Positions 1 through 7,824 of a stretch of DNA of 42,681 nucleotides are shown here, in pieces. The stretch is from contig NEWS02000004.1 in NCBI GenBank assembly GCA_002869845.2, positions 721,554 through 764,234 of the forward strand. The letters run 5' to 3'. Position numbers and translations under genes: made by a program. How positions within the stretch are numbered: position 1 is the first letter of the stretch; the number at the start of each line of letters is the position of its first letter. Under the pieces are notes generated by a model, which was not told where the DNA came from, did no database searches, and saw only the letters and a list, made by a program, of their open reading frames with translations. The stretch comes from Nitrospira sp. CG24B. Its GTDB lineage: Bacteria; Nitrospirota; Nitrospiria; Nitrospirales; Nitrospiraceae.

Positions 1-350
1 CCAAGACATTGATCCCCGTCATTCGAGAGAAAGTGACACAGGACAGCATCGTCTACACCGATAGCTTTCGGGTGTACGACGTGCTGGATGTCTCGGAGTT
101 CCATCACAAGCGTGTCAATCACAGCAAGACCTTCGTGTCAACACGTGGTCACCAGATCAATGGCATTGAGAACTTTTGGAACCAAGCGAAGCGGCATTTG
201 CGACGCTTCAACGGCATCCCAAAAAACAGCTTTTATTGGTTCTTGAAAGAATGCGAATGGCGCTTCAACGGATCCGGTCATCGCGCGCTGTTAAATCAGC
301 TGAAATCCTGGTAGCAATCCGAAATTAACAAGTCTTAGCTACATCAGCCC
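1..350 (+). mobile_element. Right end of an IS1595-type insertion sequence
   Basis: The transposase fragment is followed by a short AT-richer tail ending in TTAGCTACATCAGCCC near position 350. Read on the other strand this starts with GGGCTGATGTAGCTAAG, a plausible outer inverted repeat for this family. The left end, the partner inverted repeat and the target duplication are outside the window, so the boundary is inferred only. Confidence 0.5.
3..314 (+). CDS. IS1595-family (ISXO2-like) transposase, C-terminal part
   Basis: The reading frame is already open at the window edge, so the N-terminus lies outside. What remains reads like the end of an ISXO2-type DDE transposase: an aspartate in the stretch VYTDSFRVYD, then GIENFWNQAKRHLRRFNG with the conserved glutamate of the catalytic triad, and a C-terminal tryptophan-rich helix. 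The gene ends with TAG. An apparent terminal repeat ends about 35 bases further on. Whether the element is intact cannot be judged because its left half is not in the window. Family assignment is from motif recognition; IS1595 is more likely than other DDE families because of the HQINGIENFW-type motif. Confidence 0.8.
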   Translation, partial: KTLIPVIREKVTQDSIVYTDSFRVYDVLDVSEFHHKRVNHSKTFVSTRGHQINGIENFWNQAKRHLRRFNGIPKNSFYWFLKECEWRFNGSGHRALLNQLKSW

Positions 351-556
351 CAAATTGTTTATTGCCCCTTTCACTCAAACACCCGATCGGGAATATGTGT
401 TGGTCTCAATTGAACAGTCCGGCAGAGGAGATTTCAGGGAACACCGTTCCTTGTGAGAAGCTCGTCTTCTGTTCGCATTGCCTCGTTTTCTCATCCGGTG
501 CTAGACTCGACCATCGTGGTTCCTTGATTGATCGTTCCAAACGCGGAGTAAGTACG

Positions 557-2965
557 ATGCCGCCTCCTGAGGAACAGCCTGTGCCGACACCAGGGCACGG
601 GATTGATCAGCCGTCGGAGACGGGGGCGATTCTTCGCCGAATTCTTGAGGGAGTGGCTGACAATATCGGCGAGCAGTTCTTCCTGTCGCTCGTGCAGCAG
701 TTGGCGGTCTCGCTCGGCGTGGATTACGCCTACATTTCCGAGCTGAGCGAGGACGGTAGCCGCTTTCGCTCGAAAGCGGCTTGGGGGAACGGAGGTCCAC
801 TCCCGCCCTTCGATGTGCCGGCAAAAGGTCCTTGCGACACGGTGTTGATGAGGAAGTGTGTACATCATCCGGATCACCTGCGTGCGCTATACCCCCATGT
901 GCAACTGATTCAGGATATTAGAGTCGAAAGTTACTGTGGGGTTCCGATTGTGGACTCCGACGACCGCGTTCTTGGGCACCTGGCCATCATGGATTCCAAG
1001 CCGATGCCGGATCACGTGCGCGCGGCGTCCATTCTCGGCATCTTCGCCATGCGCGCGGCGGCGGAGTTTGAGCGGCTTCGGTTTGAGCGCGCCCTACGCA
1101 AGAGCGATTTGACACTGCGCAAAATCGACGAAGGCACGGCGGCATCCACTGGGGCGAACTTTTTCCCATCCCTCGTTCAAAGTCTGGCGGAAGCGCTCCA
1201 GACCAAGTATGCGTTTGTCTCAAAATTCGTGGAAGGCAACCGTGCGCGTGTCAGGACTTTGGCTTTTTGGAACGGTGACGGATTTCTCGATAATTTTGAA
1301 TACGACCTTCCTCATACGCCTTGCGAACGTGTGCTGGCCGGGGAAGTCTGCTTGTTTCCCGAGAACGTGCAGGACTTGTTTCCTGACCATCGGGAGGATC
1401 TTGCCAAGTTGGGCGTCGAGAGCTATCTGGCGATTCCGGTGTCCGATCACTCAGGCGCGGTGATGGGACACTTGGCCGTCATGGACACCAAGCCGATGCA
1501 CGACGATCCGCGTGTGCTGTCCGTCTTTAAGATTTTTGGGGTGCGGGCCGGCGCCGAATTGGAACGACTGCATATGGAACGAGTTTTACAAGAAAACGAG
1601 GAACGGTTGCGTGATCTCTTCGACGAAGCGCCGATCGCCTACGTATATGAGGGTATCGATTCCAAGCTGCTCCGTGTCAATCGCACGGCGATGAAGTCAT
1701 TGGGGATTACGGCTGATCAGGTTGAGGGCCTCTACGGCCGGGATTTCGTCCCCGATACTCCTGATGCGCAGCGTCGTCTGCGAGAAGCCTTCGCCTCTGT
1801 TGGGAAGGGGATTGATACCAGCGGTGTCATGCTTGAATTACGCCGGAAGGACAACGGGAAGCCGCTGTGGATGAAATGGTGGTCGCGACCCGATCCAAGC
1901 GGCACCTATACCCGAACCATGTTCATCGATATTACCGAGCAGGTGTTGATGGAACAGGAGAAGGCCCGGCTCGAAGCGCAGAATGTCTACCTGCAAGAGG
2001 AGATCAAAGGGAGCCACAACTTTGAAGAGTTGATCGGCTCGTCCTCGTCCCTCAAGAAGGTCTTGAAAAACGTCGAACGTGTGGCACCGACCGATTCGAC
2101 CGTCTTGATCACGGGCGAAACCGGTACTGGTAAGGAGCTGATCGCACGGGCGATTCACAATTTGAGCCCACGCAAGAACAAACCGCTGGTGAAGGTCAAT
2201 TGCGCGGCGATTCCGGCCGGCTTGATCGAAAGCGAACTGTTCGGCCATGAAAAAGGCGCCTTCACCGGCGCGTTGATGAAAAAGATGGGCCGCTTTGAGG
2301 TCGCGGATAAGGGGACGATCTTTCTCGATGAGATTGGGGAGCTCCCGCTGGATCTGCAATCCAAGCTCCTACGCATCTTGCAGGAGGGGGAGTTTGAGCG
2401 AGTCGGAGGTATTCAGACCTTTAAGGTGAATGTGCGCGTGATTGCTGCCACGAACCGAAATCTGGAACACCTGTCGAAGTCAGGCCAATATCGACCGGAT
2501 TTGTATTATCGGCTCAATGTGTTCCCGATTCATTTGCCTGCGCTACGAGAACGAGACGGAGACATTCCGCTGCTGGCGCAGTACTTTGTCCGTAAGTTCG
2601 CTGCGAACCTGGGCAAAACAATCGATCAGATTCCGGAGCGGATGATTGCAGTGCTCCAGCGGTACCAGTGGCCCGGCAACATTCGCGAGCTCGAACATGT
2701 GATCGAACGTGCCGTGATCTTGAGCGAGGGGCCGGAGCTGGAACCGATCGATTGGCTCTCGCCGTCCGACAATAAAGTGGATATGGCCAAGGCATTGACA
2801 CTGGAAGAGATAGAACGTCAGCACATCCGTGATATCTTGGAACAGACTAGCTGGCGTGTCAGCGGTGAGAAAGGCGCAGCGAAAATCCTCGGTCTCAACC
2901 CGACCACGCTCGAAGCGCGCATGAAAAAACTTGGCATCGCCAGACCAAGCTCACCAACGGGATAA
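557..2965 (+). CDS. Sigma-54-dependent transcriptional activator, GAF-GAF-PAS-AAA+-Fis (FhlA-like layout)
   Basis: An 802-residue enhancer-binding protein. The start is the ATG at 557, with GGAG eight bases upstream; a longer TTG frame to 362 has no support. Two tandem GAF domains (about 35-175 and 200-340) share the pattern FxxSLVQxLA...YCGVPIVD/YLAIPVSD, followed by a PAS domain (350-470). The AAA+ domain has Walker A GETGTGKE at 520-527, the sigma-54 contact loop GAFTGA at 567-572 and Walker B FLDEIGEL with D591/E592. A Fis-type helix-turn-helix lies at 755-795 (AAKILGLNPTTLEARMKKLG). It lacks a receiver domain, so activity is probably set by a ligand or redox state sensed by the GAF/PAS modules. 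A good -24/-12 promoter lies about 1.5 kb downstream at 4527, a candidate target. Confidence 0.93.
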   Translation: MPPPEEQPVPTPGHGIDQPSETGAILRRILEGVADNIGEQFFLSLVQQLAVSLGVDYAYISELSEDGSRFRSKAAWGNGGPLPPFDVPAKGPCDTVLMRKCVHHPDHLRALYPHVQLIQDIRVESYCGVPIVDSDDRVLGHLAIMDSKPMPDHVRAASILGIFAMRAAAEFERLRFERALRKSDLTLRKIDEGTAASTGANFFPSLVQSLAEALQTKYAFVSKFVEGNRARVRTLAFWNGDGFLDNFEYDLPHTPCERVLAGEVCLFPENVQDLFPDHREDLAKLGVESYLAIPVSDHSGAVMGHLAVMDTKPMHDDPRVLSVFKIFGVRAGAELERLHMERVLQENEERLRDLFDEAPIAYVYEGIDSKLLRVNRTAMKSLGITADQVEGLYGRDFVPDTPDAQRRLREAFASVGKGIDTSGVMLELRRKDNGKPLWMKWWSRPDPSGTYTRTMFIDITEQVLMEQEKARLEAQNVYLQEEIKGSHNFEELIGSSSSLKKVLKNVERVAPTDSTVLITGETGTGKELIARAIHNLSPRKNKPLVKVNCAAIPAGLIESELFGHEKGAFTGALMKKMGRFEVADKGTIFLDEIGELPLDLQSKLLRILQEGEFERVGGIQTFKVNVRVIAATNRNLEHLSKSGQYRPDLYYRLNVFPIHLPALRERDGDIPLLAQYFVRKFAANLGKTIDQIPERMIAVLQRYQWPGNIRELEHVIERAVILSEGPELEPIDWLSPSDNKVDMAKALTLEEIERQHIRDILEQTSWRVSGEKGAAKILGLNPTTLEARMKKLGIARPSSPTG

Positions 2966-2994
2966 TCTTCTCACCTTTGATGGAAGGAGGGCCA

Positions 2995-4329
2995 ATGCCT
3001 ATTCGGATGGTTGCCACGCCTCTGCTCAGCGTCGGCCTTCTCGCCTTGATTCTGATCGTTCACGTTGGAATAGCCGATGCGCAGGTCCAGTGCTGGGTGC
3101 CTCGTCAGAACGAGGGGCCTGTCACCGATAAACGATGGGCGCGCCATCTCAAGGCCATGAGCGCCGCGGAAACCATGCTCAAACAATCACAGGAGTTCCT
3201 GCATTCTCCGGTTCCCGTACGCCTTCGAACCACGATGGCGACCAACCGGTATGAACCGAAAGACTCTCGGTTGATCGTCCAAGCCTATCCGGAGCAGACG
3301 TCACTCGGTATCGGGATCTGGCAAGGAACCTGTGGGATTAGTCCCGATGCGGACCGCGTAGCCGGATCAATCGGAAAGATCAGCATCTTGTTCAACCACC
3401 TTTCCAAAGACATGTTCATGGGCCAGGATGAGATTCCGGAGCTGACCGGCATGATAGGTGGGTATCCTGAGTACAACGGGTGGGTGGTGATCTCAAAGAA
3501 TGGGCGGCTGCCATGGATTCCTCAAACCCTCGGTGATCGGCTTGATCGTGTGGGGGCTGTCCGTGAAAGGGCGTTGGCTGATTGGCGCAACGCCAGTGCG
3601 TTACGCACCGCTCCCGATCAGGCCATGATCGACCGGACTGCGGCATTACGGAGAAAGGCTGATCCAGCCGGCGCCGACCAGTATGTGGAGAACATGAGAC
3701 GACTGACGGCAGACTTGCAAGGGGCACAAGCCAAGGATGCCACGCGAGCAGCGCACCTCACAAAGCTGCTCAGCGAATACCGTGCCTATCGGGCCTCGTT
3801 TACGGCTCAGCAACTTGCCATGCCTGCGGTATGGGGCGATAGCAATGGCTCAGTTCGTCAGGCAATGGAGGCTCAGATCGCTGAGTTACAAGAACTCAGC
3901 GCGGATGAGCAAGAGAGAGCGGGTGCACTACGCGAGCAGAGTCGAGATTTGGAGCGAGAGGCGATGGCAAGCGACAAGGAAGCCGTCGCGCTCCGGTTAC
4001 GCACCCAAGCCATGGACTTGTTGCAGGAGGCCGACCACATTCGCAAGGACCATAGAGAACGAGCTGTACTGGAGGAAGAAGCCTTGCGAGGCGCGTATGA
4101 ATTGACCAACCTTAAACCGGGCCCAGCAGAGCACGCGCTTGCCTATAAGATGGATCCAACTGTTCCGAACCGAAGTCAGTCTGGAAAGATCCACGTCATC
4201 GTCGTATCGACATCGACGCTGGCTGAGGAGGATATTCTGCAGCGCCCTGAACAGGCAGCGCGCAAGGCTTGGCTCGATCGAGTCAAAGAGTCAATTGATT
4301 ACGCTGCCTTGGCGGCATTACTGGACTGA
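2995..4329 (+). CDS. Secreted coiled-coil protein of unknown function
   Basis: I do not recognise this 444-residue protein. The ATG at 2995 is preceded by GGAAGGAGG, a very strong ribosome binding site, which rejects the upstream TTG at 2977. The first 30 residues form a signal peptide ending near ADAQ, so the product is exported. Residues about 60-180 look globular (VRLRTTMATNRYEP, MIGGYPEYNGWVVISKNGRLPW), while about 190-370 are rich in Glu, Ala, Gln and Arg and should form long coiled coils. The gene starts 29 bases after the activator gene and may be co-transcribed with it. A link to the activator or the downstream stress locus is only positional. Confidence 0.7.
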   Translation: MPIRMVATPLLSVGLLALILIVHVGIADAQVQCWVPRQNEGPVTDKRWARHLKAMSAAETMLKQSQEFLHSPVPVRLRTTMATNRYEPKDSRLIVQAYPEQTSLGIGIWQGTCGISPDADRVAGSIGKISILFNHLSKDMFMGQDEIPELTGMIGGYPEYNGWVVISKNGRLPWIPQTLGDRLDRVGAVRERALADWRNASALRTAPDQAMIDRTAALRRKADPAGADQYVENMRRLTADLQGAQAKDATRAAHLTKLLSEYRAYRASFTAQQLAMPAVWGDSNGSVRQAMEAQIAELQELSADEQERAGALREQSRDLEREAMASDKEAVALRLRTQAMDLLQEADHIRKDHRERAVLEEEALRGAYELTNLKPGPAEHALAYKMDPTVPNRSQSGKIHVIVVSTSTLAEEDILQRPEQAARKAWLDRVKESIDYAALAALLD

Positions 4330-4401
4330 CACTCGCAGACTCACTGGTTTTCTCATCATCCCATTCCATAGCCCCTCGTTCCCATGTAAGTCTCCCAACT
4401 A

Positions 4402-4418
4402 ATTGGGACGTTCCCAAT
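4402..4418. repeat. Perfect 7-bp inverted repeat, possible operator or weak hairpin
   Basis: ATTGGGA and TCCCAAT are separated by three bases (CGT) and followed by ATATTTT. The element lies 73 bases after the unknown secreted gene and about 110 bases before the -24/-12 promoter. It may be a weak terminator or a binding site for the upstream activator; the sequence alone does not decide. Confidence 0.35.
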
Positions 4419-4526
4419 ATTTTAGGAAAAGACCACACCGCTTCTTTCCCCGTCACTTGATAGCAGAAAGTTCGTTCGCTCAGTCAAATCGATATCTTGC
4501 GCCGTCACGTCCGCGGATTTCTGCTG

Positions 4527-4541
4527 TGGCATCGCCATTGC
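4527..4541 (+). promoter_or_regulatory. Sigma-54-type -24/-12 promoter
   Basis: TGGCATCGCCATTGC matches the consensus TGGCACGN4TTGC, with GG and GC at the required spacing and 13 of 15 positions agreeing or free. It lies 42 bases upstream of the STAS gene start, placing a transcript start near 4553 and leaving a short leader. It would be served by RpoN plus an activator; the gene for a GAFTGA-containing activator lies 1.5 kb upstream on the same strand. This is a single motif match read by eye, without binding or transcript evidence. Confidence 0.55.
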
Positions 4542-4583
4542 TGAATAGGCTCGCATCACGTTGAGGTAGAAGGAGAGGGAGCG

Positions 4584-4853
4584 ATGTTAAAGATCACGAC
4601 GATACAGGAAAGCGGGCGAGATGTCCTGCTCAAGCTGGAAGGCAAGATCACGGAGCAATGGGCGGCCCTGCTTGATGGGGAATGCCGCGCCTACCTTCGA
4701 AAGAACAAAGCCGTGTATTTGGATTGCTCGCATGTCGAATACATCGATGGACGGGGAGTCGAGGTGCTCAAGGCGTTTCCCCATGCACATGTCACCCTCA
4801 TGAGCGCTCCGGCCATTGTGACGGAGTTGCTCCAGATTGGAGGCCGGTCATGA
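4584..4853 (+). CDS. STAS-domain protein (anti-sigma-antagonist fold)
   Basis: An 89-residue single STAS domain: a beta-rich start (VLLKLEGKITEQW), the central AVYLDCSHVEYIDGRGVEVL and a final amphipathic helix. Start ATG at 4584 has GGAGAGGGAGCG upstream. In SpoIIAA-type proteins the segment is usually DSSG, with a serine phosphorylated by a switch kinase; here it reads DGRG, so the phosphorylatable residue is missing. The gene overlaps the sigma-factor gene by ATGA, implying translational coupling. It might bind a partner constitutively or act as a scaffold; no HPK/switch kinase gene is nearby. Confidence 0.85.
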   Translation: MLKITTIQESGRDVLLKLEGKITEQWAALLDGECRAYLRKNKAVYLDCSHVEYIDGRGVEVLKAFPHAHVTLMSAPAIVTELLQIGGRS

Positions 4854-5578
4854 ACGTTGAAGTCAGCACTGTCACGGAGTCGTTGAGTCATCGGATGGGT
4901 GCGGGTCGGAAGCCGGAGTTGAATCAATCAGCTTCTGTGGCAAACGGGGAGGTCGCACTCCTGGCACGACTCAGGCAGGGGGATGAAGGGGCGTTTGATG
5001 CATTGGTGACTCGACACCATAGTGCCTTGATCAGGATGGCGATGGGCTATGTGGCGGATCGGGAAGTGGCGGAAGAAGTTGTCCAGGATACCTGGATGGT
5101 GGTCATCGAAGGGCTAGGCCGATTCGAAGGCCGATCGTCGCTGAGAACCTGGATTTTCGGAATTATGATCCATAAGGCCAAAGACCGTGGGGTGCGTGAG
5201 AAGCGACACACGACCTTCTCTTCATTTGAGTCTGCCGACGACGAAGGCGATGAAGCGATCGATCCATCGCGGTTTCATCAGTCCGGCGAATGGGCCGGCC
5301 ACTGGGCCTTTCCGCCTCAGCCCTGGGATGATCAGACACCGGAAAAGCTCCTGGCATCACAGCAGGCGGTCACTGCCATGAATCGGGCGATTGAGGCATT
5401 GCCGAGAACCTTGAAAGACGTCTTGATTCTGCGTGATGTCGAGGGAGTCGAGGCAAAGGAAGTTTGCAATATCTTGAAGATTACCGAAACCAACCTCTAT
5501 GTCAGGCTGCATCGAGCCAGAGAGCGGGTACGCCAGGCGGTGGAGATGTATTTGGAGGGACGACCTTCTGCCGTGTAA
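4850..5578 (+). CDS. ECF-type RNA polymerase sigma factor
   Basis: A 242-residue sigma-70 family protein. Start ATG at 4850 overlaps the STAS stop codon; the frame continues upstream but that part is antisense-like to real coding. Region 2 spans about 45-115 (DEGAFDALVTRHHSALIRMA, VVQDTWMVV, SLRTWIFGIMIHKAKD) and region 4 about 180-235 (LPRTLKDVLILRDVEGVEAKE, then NLYVRLHRARERVR). An acidic linker with FPPQPWDD separates the two, longer than in minimal ECF factors. A zinc-finger anti-sigma gene follows 54 bases downstream. By context it should drive the Met-rich peptide and molybdoenzyme genes that follow, although no promoter consensus was identifiable. Confidence 0.92.
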   Translation: MNVEVSTVTESLSHRMGAGRKPELNQSASVANGEVALLARLRQGDEGAFDALVTRHHSALIRMAMGYVADREVAEEVVQDTWMVVIEGLGRFEGRSSLRTWIFGIMIHKAKDRGVREKRHTTFSSFESADDEGDEAIDPSRFHQSGEWAGHWAFPPQPWDDQTPEKLLASQQAVTAMNRAIEALPRTLKDVLILRDVEGVEAKEVCNILKITETNLYVRLHRARERVRQAVEMYLEGRPSAV

Positions 5579-5632
5579 GGAAATGCAGGCAGGACCGACC
5601 CAGTTATAGGCACTCAAAGGGAGGTCTTCACC

Positions 5633-5914
5633 ATGGCACAGGAAGAGGGGCAGCCGCTTCTCTCAGAGATCAGCTGCCAAGAGATCGCACAGTGGGCCTC
5701 GGCTTATCTTGACGAACATGTCAGGGACGAGCGGAAGCGACAAATTGCCTTACACTTGGCCATCTGTACCGGCTGTGAGACTTACGTGAATCAGATTGCC
5801 ACGGTTCGGGACGTGGTGGGGATGCTGCCTAAGGCTGTTGAACAACCGTCCGATTCTCAGCGATTACGACAGGCCTTTGTTGCGCGGACCAGGCGATCGC
5901 CCTCCGGCGGATGA
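5633..5914 (+). CDS. Zinc-binding anti-sigma factor (zf-HC2/ZAS type)
   Basis: A 93-residue soluble protein with a strong ribosome binding site (AAAGGGAGG) before ATG 5633. It has Cys15 in SEISCQEI and the ZAS signature H41-x3-C45-x2-C48 (HLAICTGC), the zinc site that in this family loses metal on thiol oxidation and frees the sigma factor. No membrane segment follows, so it acts in the cytoplasm. It sits directly after its presumed partner sigma gene and before the YHS gene. Oxidant sensing is inferred from the motif and the neighbouring genes. Confidence 0.85.
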   Translation: MAQEEGQPLLSEISCQEIAQWASAYLDEHVRDERKRQIALHLAICTGCETYVNQIATVRDVVGMLPKAVEQPSDSQRLRQAFVARTRRSPSGG

Positions 5915-5936
5915 TGCTCTTGATGGGAGAGTTCCT

Positions 5937-6389
5937 ATGACTGATTTGAGAGTGCTCATAGTGCTATTTGTGGGTTGGTTCGTGGATCCAGCCTACGCCG
6001 GCCAGTTCTTTGAACGAAATGGCCTGGCAATTGACGGCCATGATCCTGTCGCCTATTTCACAGAGCAGAAGCCAGTGAAGGGATCACCGGAGTTTCGTGT
6101 TGAGTTTGAAGGCTCGACCTTTCAGTTCGCCTCAGCGGTTCATCGGGAGGCCTTTGCTGCTGATCCAGAAAGGTTCGCGCCTCAGTATGGTGGATATTGC
6201 GCCTATGGGATGGCGAGAGGCTACAAGGCCAAGATCGATCCGGAGGCTTTCACGATTGTCGGTCATAAACTGTATCTCAACTATGGTGAAGCTGTCCGTT
6301 CCCGGTGGCTCGCAGATGTTCCAGGCTACATTCAGAAGGCAGATGTCAACTGGCCGGAGGTTCAGAAGTCTATCAAGGTGCAGGAGTAA
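5937..6389 (+). CDS. Exported YHS-domain protein
   Basis: A 150-residue protein starting at ATG 5937 behind GGGAGAG. A signal peptide (VLIVLFVGWFVDPAYAG) precedes the YHS core: GLAIDGHDPVAYF, then GSTFQFASAVHREAFAADPERFAPQYGGYCAYGMA. This is the usual exported YHS form, proposed to bind metal through cysteine and tyrosine/histidine residues, and it is often found near copper or stress genes. Its position between an anti-sigma gene and the Met-rich peptide gene suggests membership of the same regulon. The exact function is unknown. Confidence 0.85.
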   Translation: MTDLRVLIVLFVGWFVDPAYAGQFFERNGLAIDGHDPVAYFTEQKPVKGSPEFRVEFEGSTFQFASAVHREAFAADPERFAPQYGGYCAYGMARGYKAKIDPEAFTIVGHKLYLNYGEAVRSRWLADVPGYIQKADVNWPEVQKSIKVQE

Positions 6390-6440
6390 CCGATGTAGGT
6401 TCTCGATAATTCTCAACCATTCTAACCGAGGAGGTTTCCG

Positions 6441-6737
6441 ATGAAGCAGATGATGATCTCAATCGCGGCAGCTGTGTGTCTGATGTGTGCAAGCTCCGCT
6501 TCTTTCGCCAATGAGATGGGCAAGATGGCGAATGAGATGAAAGGCGAGATGACGGGCGACATGAAGGCTGCCACTGATGCGATGAAAGCGACGCCTGATG
6601 CGATGACGGGTGAGATGAAAGGGGAGATGAAGGCGAAGACAGACTCGATGAAAGCTTCGAAGGATGCCATGAAAGATGAGATGAAAGCCACGAAAGATAT
6701 GATGAAAGGTGACATGAAGGGAGCCATGGGCTACTAA
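6441..6737 (+). CDS. Secreted methionine-rich repeat peptide (MrpX-like)
   Basis: A 98-residue protein with ribosome binding site GAGGAGG before ATG 6441. Residues 1-23 are a signal peptide ending SSASFA. The mature part is almost entirely short repeats of the form (D/E)MK(G/A) and has 16 methionines in about 75 residues, with many Lys, Asp and Glu, one Pro, and no Cys or His. Such a composition suggests a disordered or helical periplasmic Met sink. In Azospira suillum a periplasmic Met-rich peptide (MrpX) scavenges hypochlorite and is re-reduced by the YedY1/YedZ1 methionine sulfoxide reductase; the two genes that follow here are of that kind. A copper-binding Met-rich protein is the main alternative. 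Confidence 0.75.
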   Translation: MKQMMISIAAAVCLMCASSASFANEMGKMANEMKGEMTGDMKAATDAMKATPDAMTGEMKGEMKAKTDSMKASKDAMKDEMKATKDMMKGDMKGAMGY

Positions 6738-6771
6738 AAAAACAGATAATCCATTCTAAGGTGTCACGTGC

Positions 6772-6816
6772 CAGGGCCTGCGTTCGGCTTACCTGATCGC
6801 AGGCCCTGTTGTTTTC
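6772..6816 (+). terminator. Rho-independent terminator after the Met-rich peptide gene
   Basis: A perfect 11-bp stem, CAGGGCCTGCG (6772-6782) with CGCAGGCCCTG (6798-6808), a 15-base loop, then TTGTTTTCC. The U-tract is interrupted by a G, so termination may be partial. It would separate the sigma/peptide transcript from the cytochrome/molybdoenzyme transcript and keep peptide mRNA abundant. Confidence 0.75.
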
Positions 6817-6897
6817 CTCTAGTTATCATACTGCTGTAAGAAACCACCCATACTTTCGACGAAACCCTAGGTTGTGCATTGAAGGGAGAGGGGAATC

Positions 6898-7824
6898 ATG
6901 GCGGTACTCATTCAGTCGGAAAAAGCTATCAGTAGGGAAGGAGATCAGATGCCGATTGTAGAGCCGTCGGCATCTGAAACGTTGTCGACAGTGAGCACTC
7001 CCATAGGTTCGTCTTCCCCTGTGATCGAACGGGTATACCGCCATCGGCTGCCGGTGCGGATCAGTCATTGGCTCAATGTGCCCTTTCTGATCATCCTCAT
7101 CATGAGCGGGCTGCAGATCTTTAACGCGCATCCGGCCCTCTATTGGGGCGACCGCTCCGATCGCGACCAGGCAGTACTCTCAATCAAACCTATGCAGACT
7201 GAAAGCGGGGAGATAAGGGGCATCACGACAATCCTGGGGCATCAGTTCGATACGACCGGCATGCTTGGCTATTCCGATGGCATGCGACGCGGCTTTCCGG
7301 CTTGGGCGACTATACCCAGCGCCAAGTGGCTGGCGATGGGGCGGCAATGGCACCTGTTTTTCGCATGGCTCTTTGTGATCAACGGCCTCATTTTCACCGC
7401 CTATGCCTTCGCGAGTCGACATGCTACTCGCGACCTGGCTCCAACCGGCAAAGACTTTCGCGGCATTGGCAAGTCACTCAGAGATCATCTGCTCCTGCGA
7501 CATCCAAGCGGCAAAGAATCCAAGCGGTACAACGTCCTTCAGAGGTTAGCCTATGCCACGGTCTTGTTCATTGTGGCGCCGCTGATTGCGTTGACTGGTC
7601 TGGCGATGTCGCCGACGATCGATACTGCGTTCCCCTGGCTCTTGACCATCTTCGGAGGACGCCAAGCCGCAAGGACGATTCACTTTGTTGCCTGTTTTTC
7701 CTTCGTCGGATTCATCGTCATTCATGTGGTTCAAGTAATTCTCACGGATTTCTTCAACAACATTCGTTCGATGGTCACGGGGTGGTTTCTCGTTCAACAC
7801 AAAGGAGTGGGTCATGAAGCCTGA
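6898..7824 (+). CDS. Membrane cytochrome b (Ni/Fe-hydrogenase b-type/YedZ1-like)
   Basis: A 308-residue integral membrane protein. Four hydrophobic segments lie near 60-78, 150-172, 216-238 and 262-284, with candidate heme-b ligands H57 (RISHW), H152 (RQWH), H262 (TIHF) and H276 (IVIHVV), typical of cytochrome b561/hydrogenase cytochrome b proteins. It would pass quinol electrons to the periplasmic molybdoenzyme, whose gene overlaps its 3' end by 11 bases. The ATG at 6898 has AGAGGGG upstream; an internal ATG at 6949 behind GGAAGGAG is an equally good start and would remove only a non-membrane leader. It is closer to cytb561-type YedZ1 than to E. coli MsrQ. Confidence 0.85.
   Translation: MAVLIQSEKAISREGDQMPIVEPSASETLSTVSTPIGSSSPVIERVYRHRLPVRISHWLNVPFLIILIMSGLQIFNAHPALYWGDRSDRDQAVLSIKPMQTESGEIRGITTILGHQFDTTGMLGYSDGMRRGFPAWATIPSAKWLAMGRQWHLFFAWLFVINGLIFTAYAFASRHATRDLAPTGKDFRGIGKSLRDHLLLRHPSGKESKRYNVLQRLAYATVLFIVAPLIALTGLAMSPTIDTAFPWLLTIFGGRQAARTIHFVACFSFVGFIVIHVVQVILTDFFNNIRSMVTGWFLVQHKGVGHEA

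Noticed and set aside
362..556. Extension of the activator to an upstream TTG
   Set aside because: The ATG at 557 has GGAG at proper spacing; the extension is not domain-like and has no RBS.
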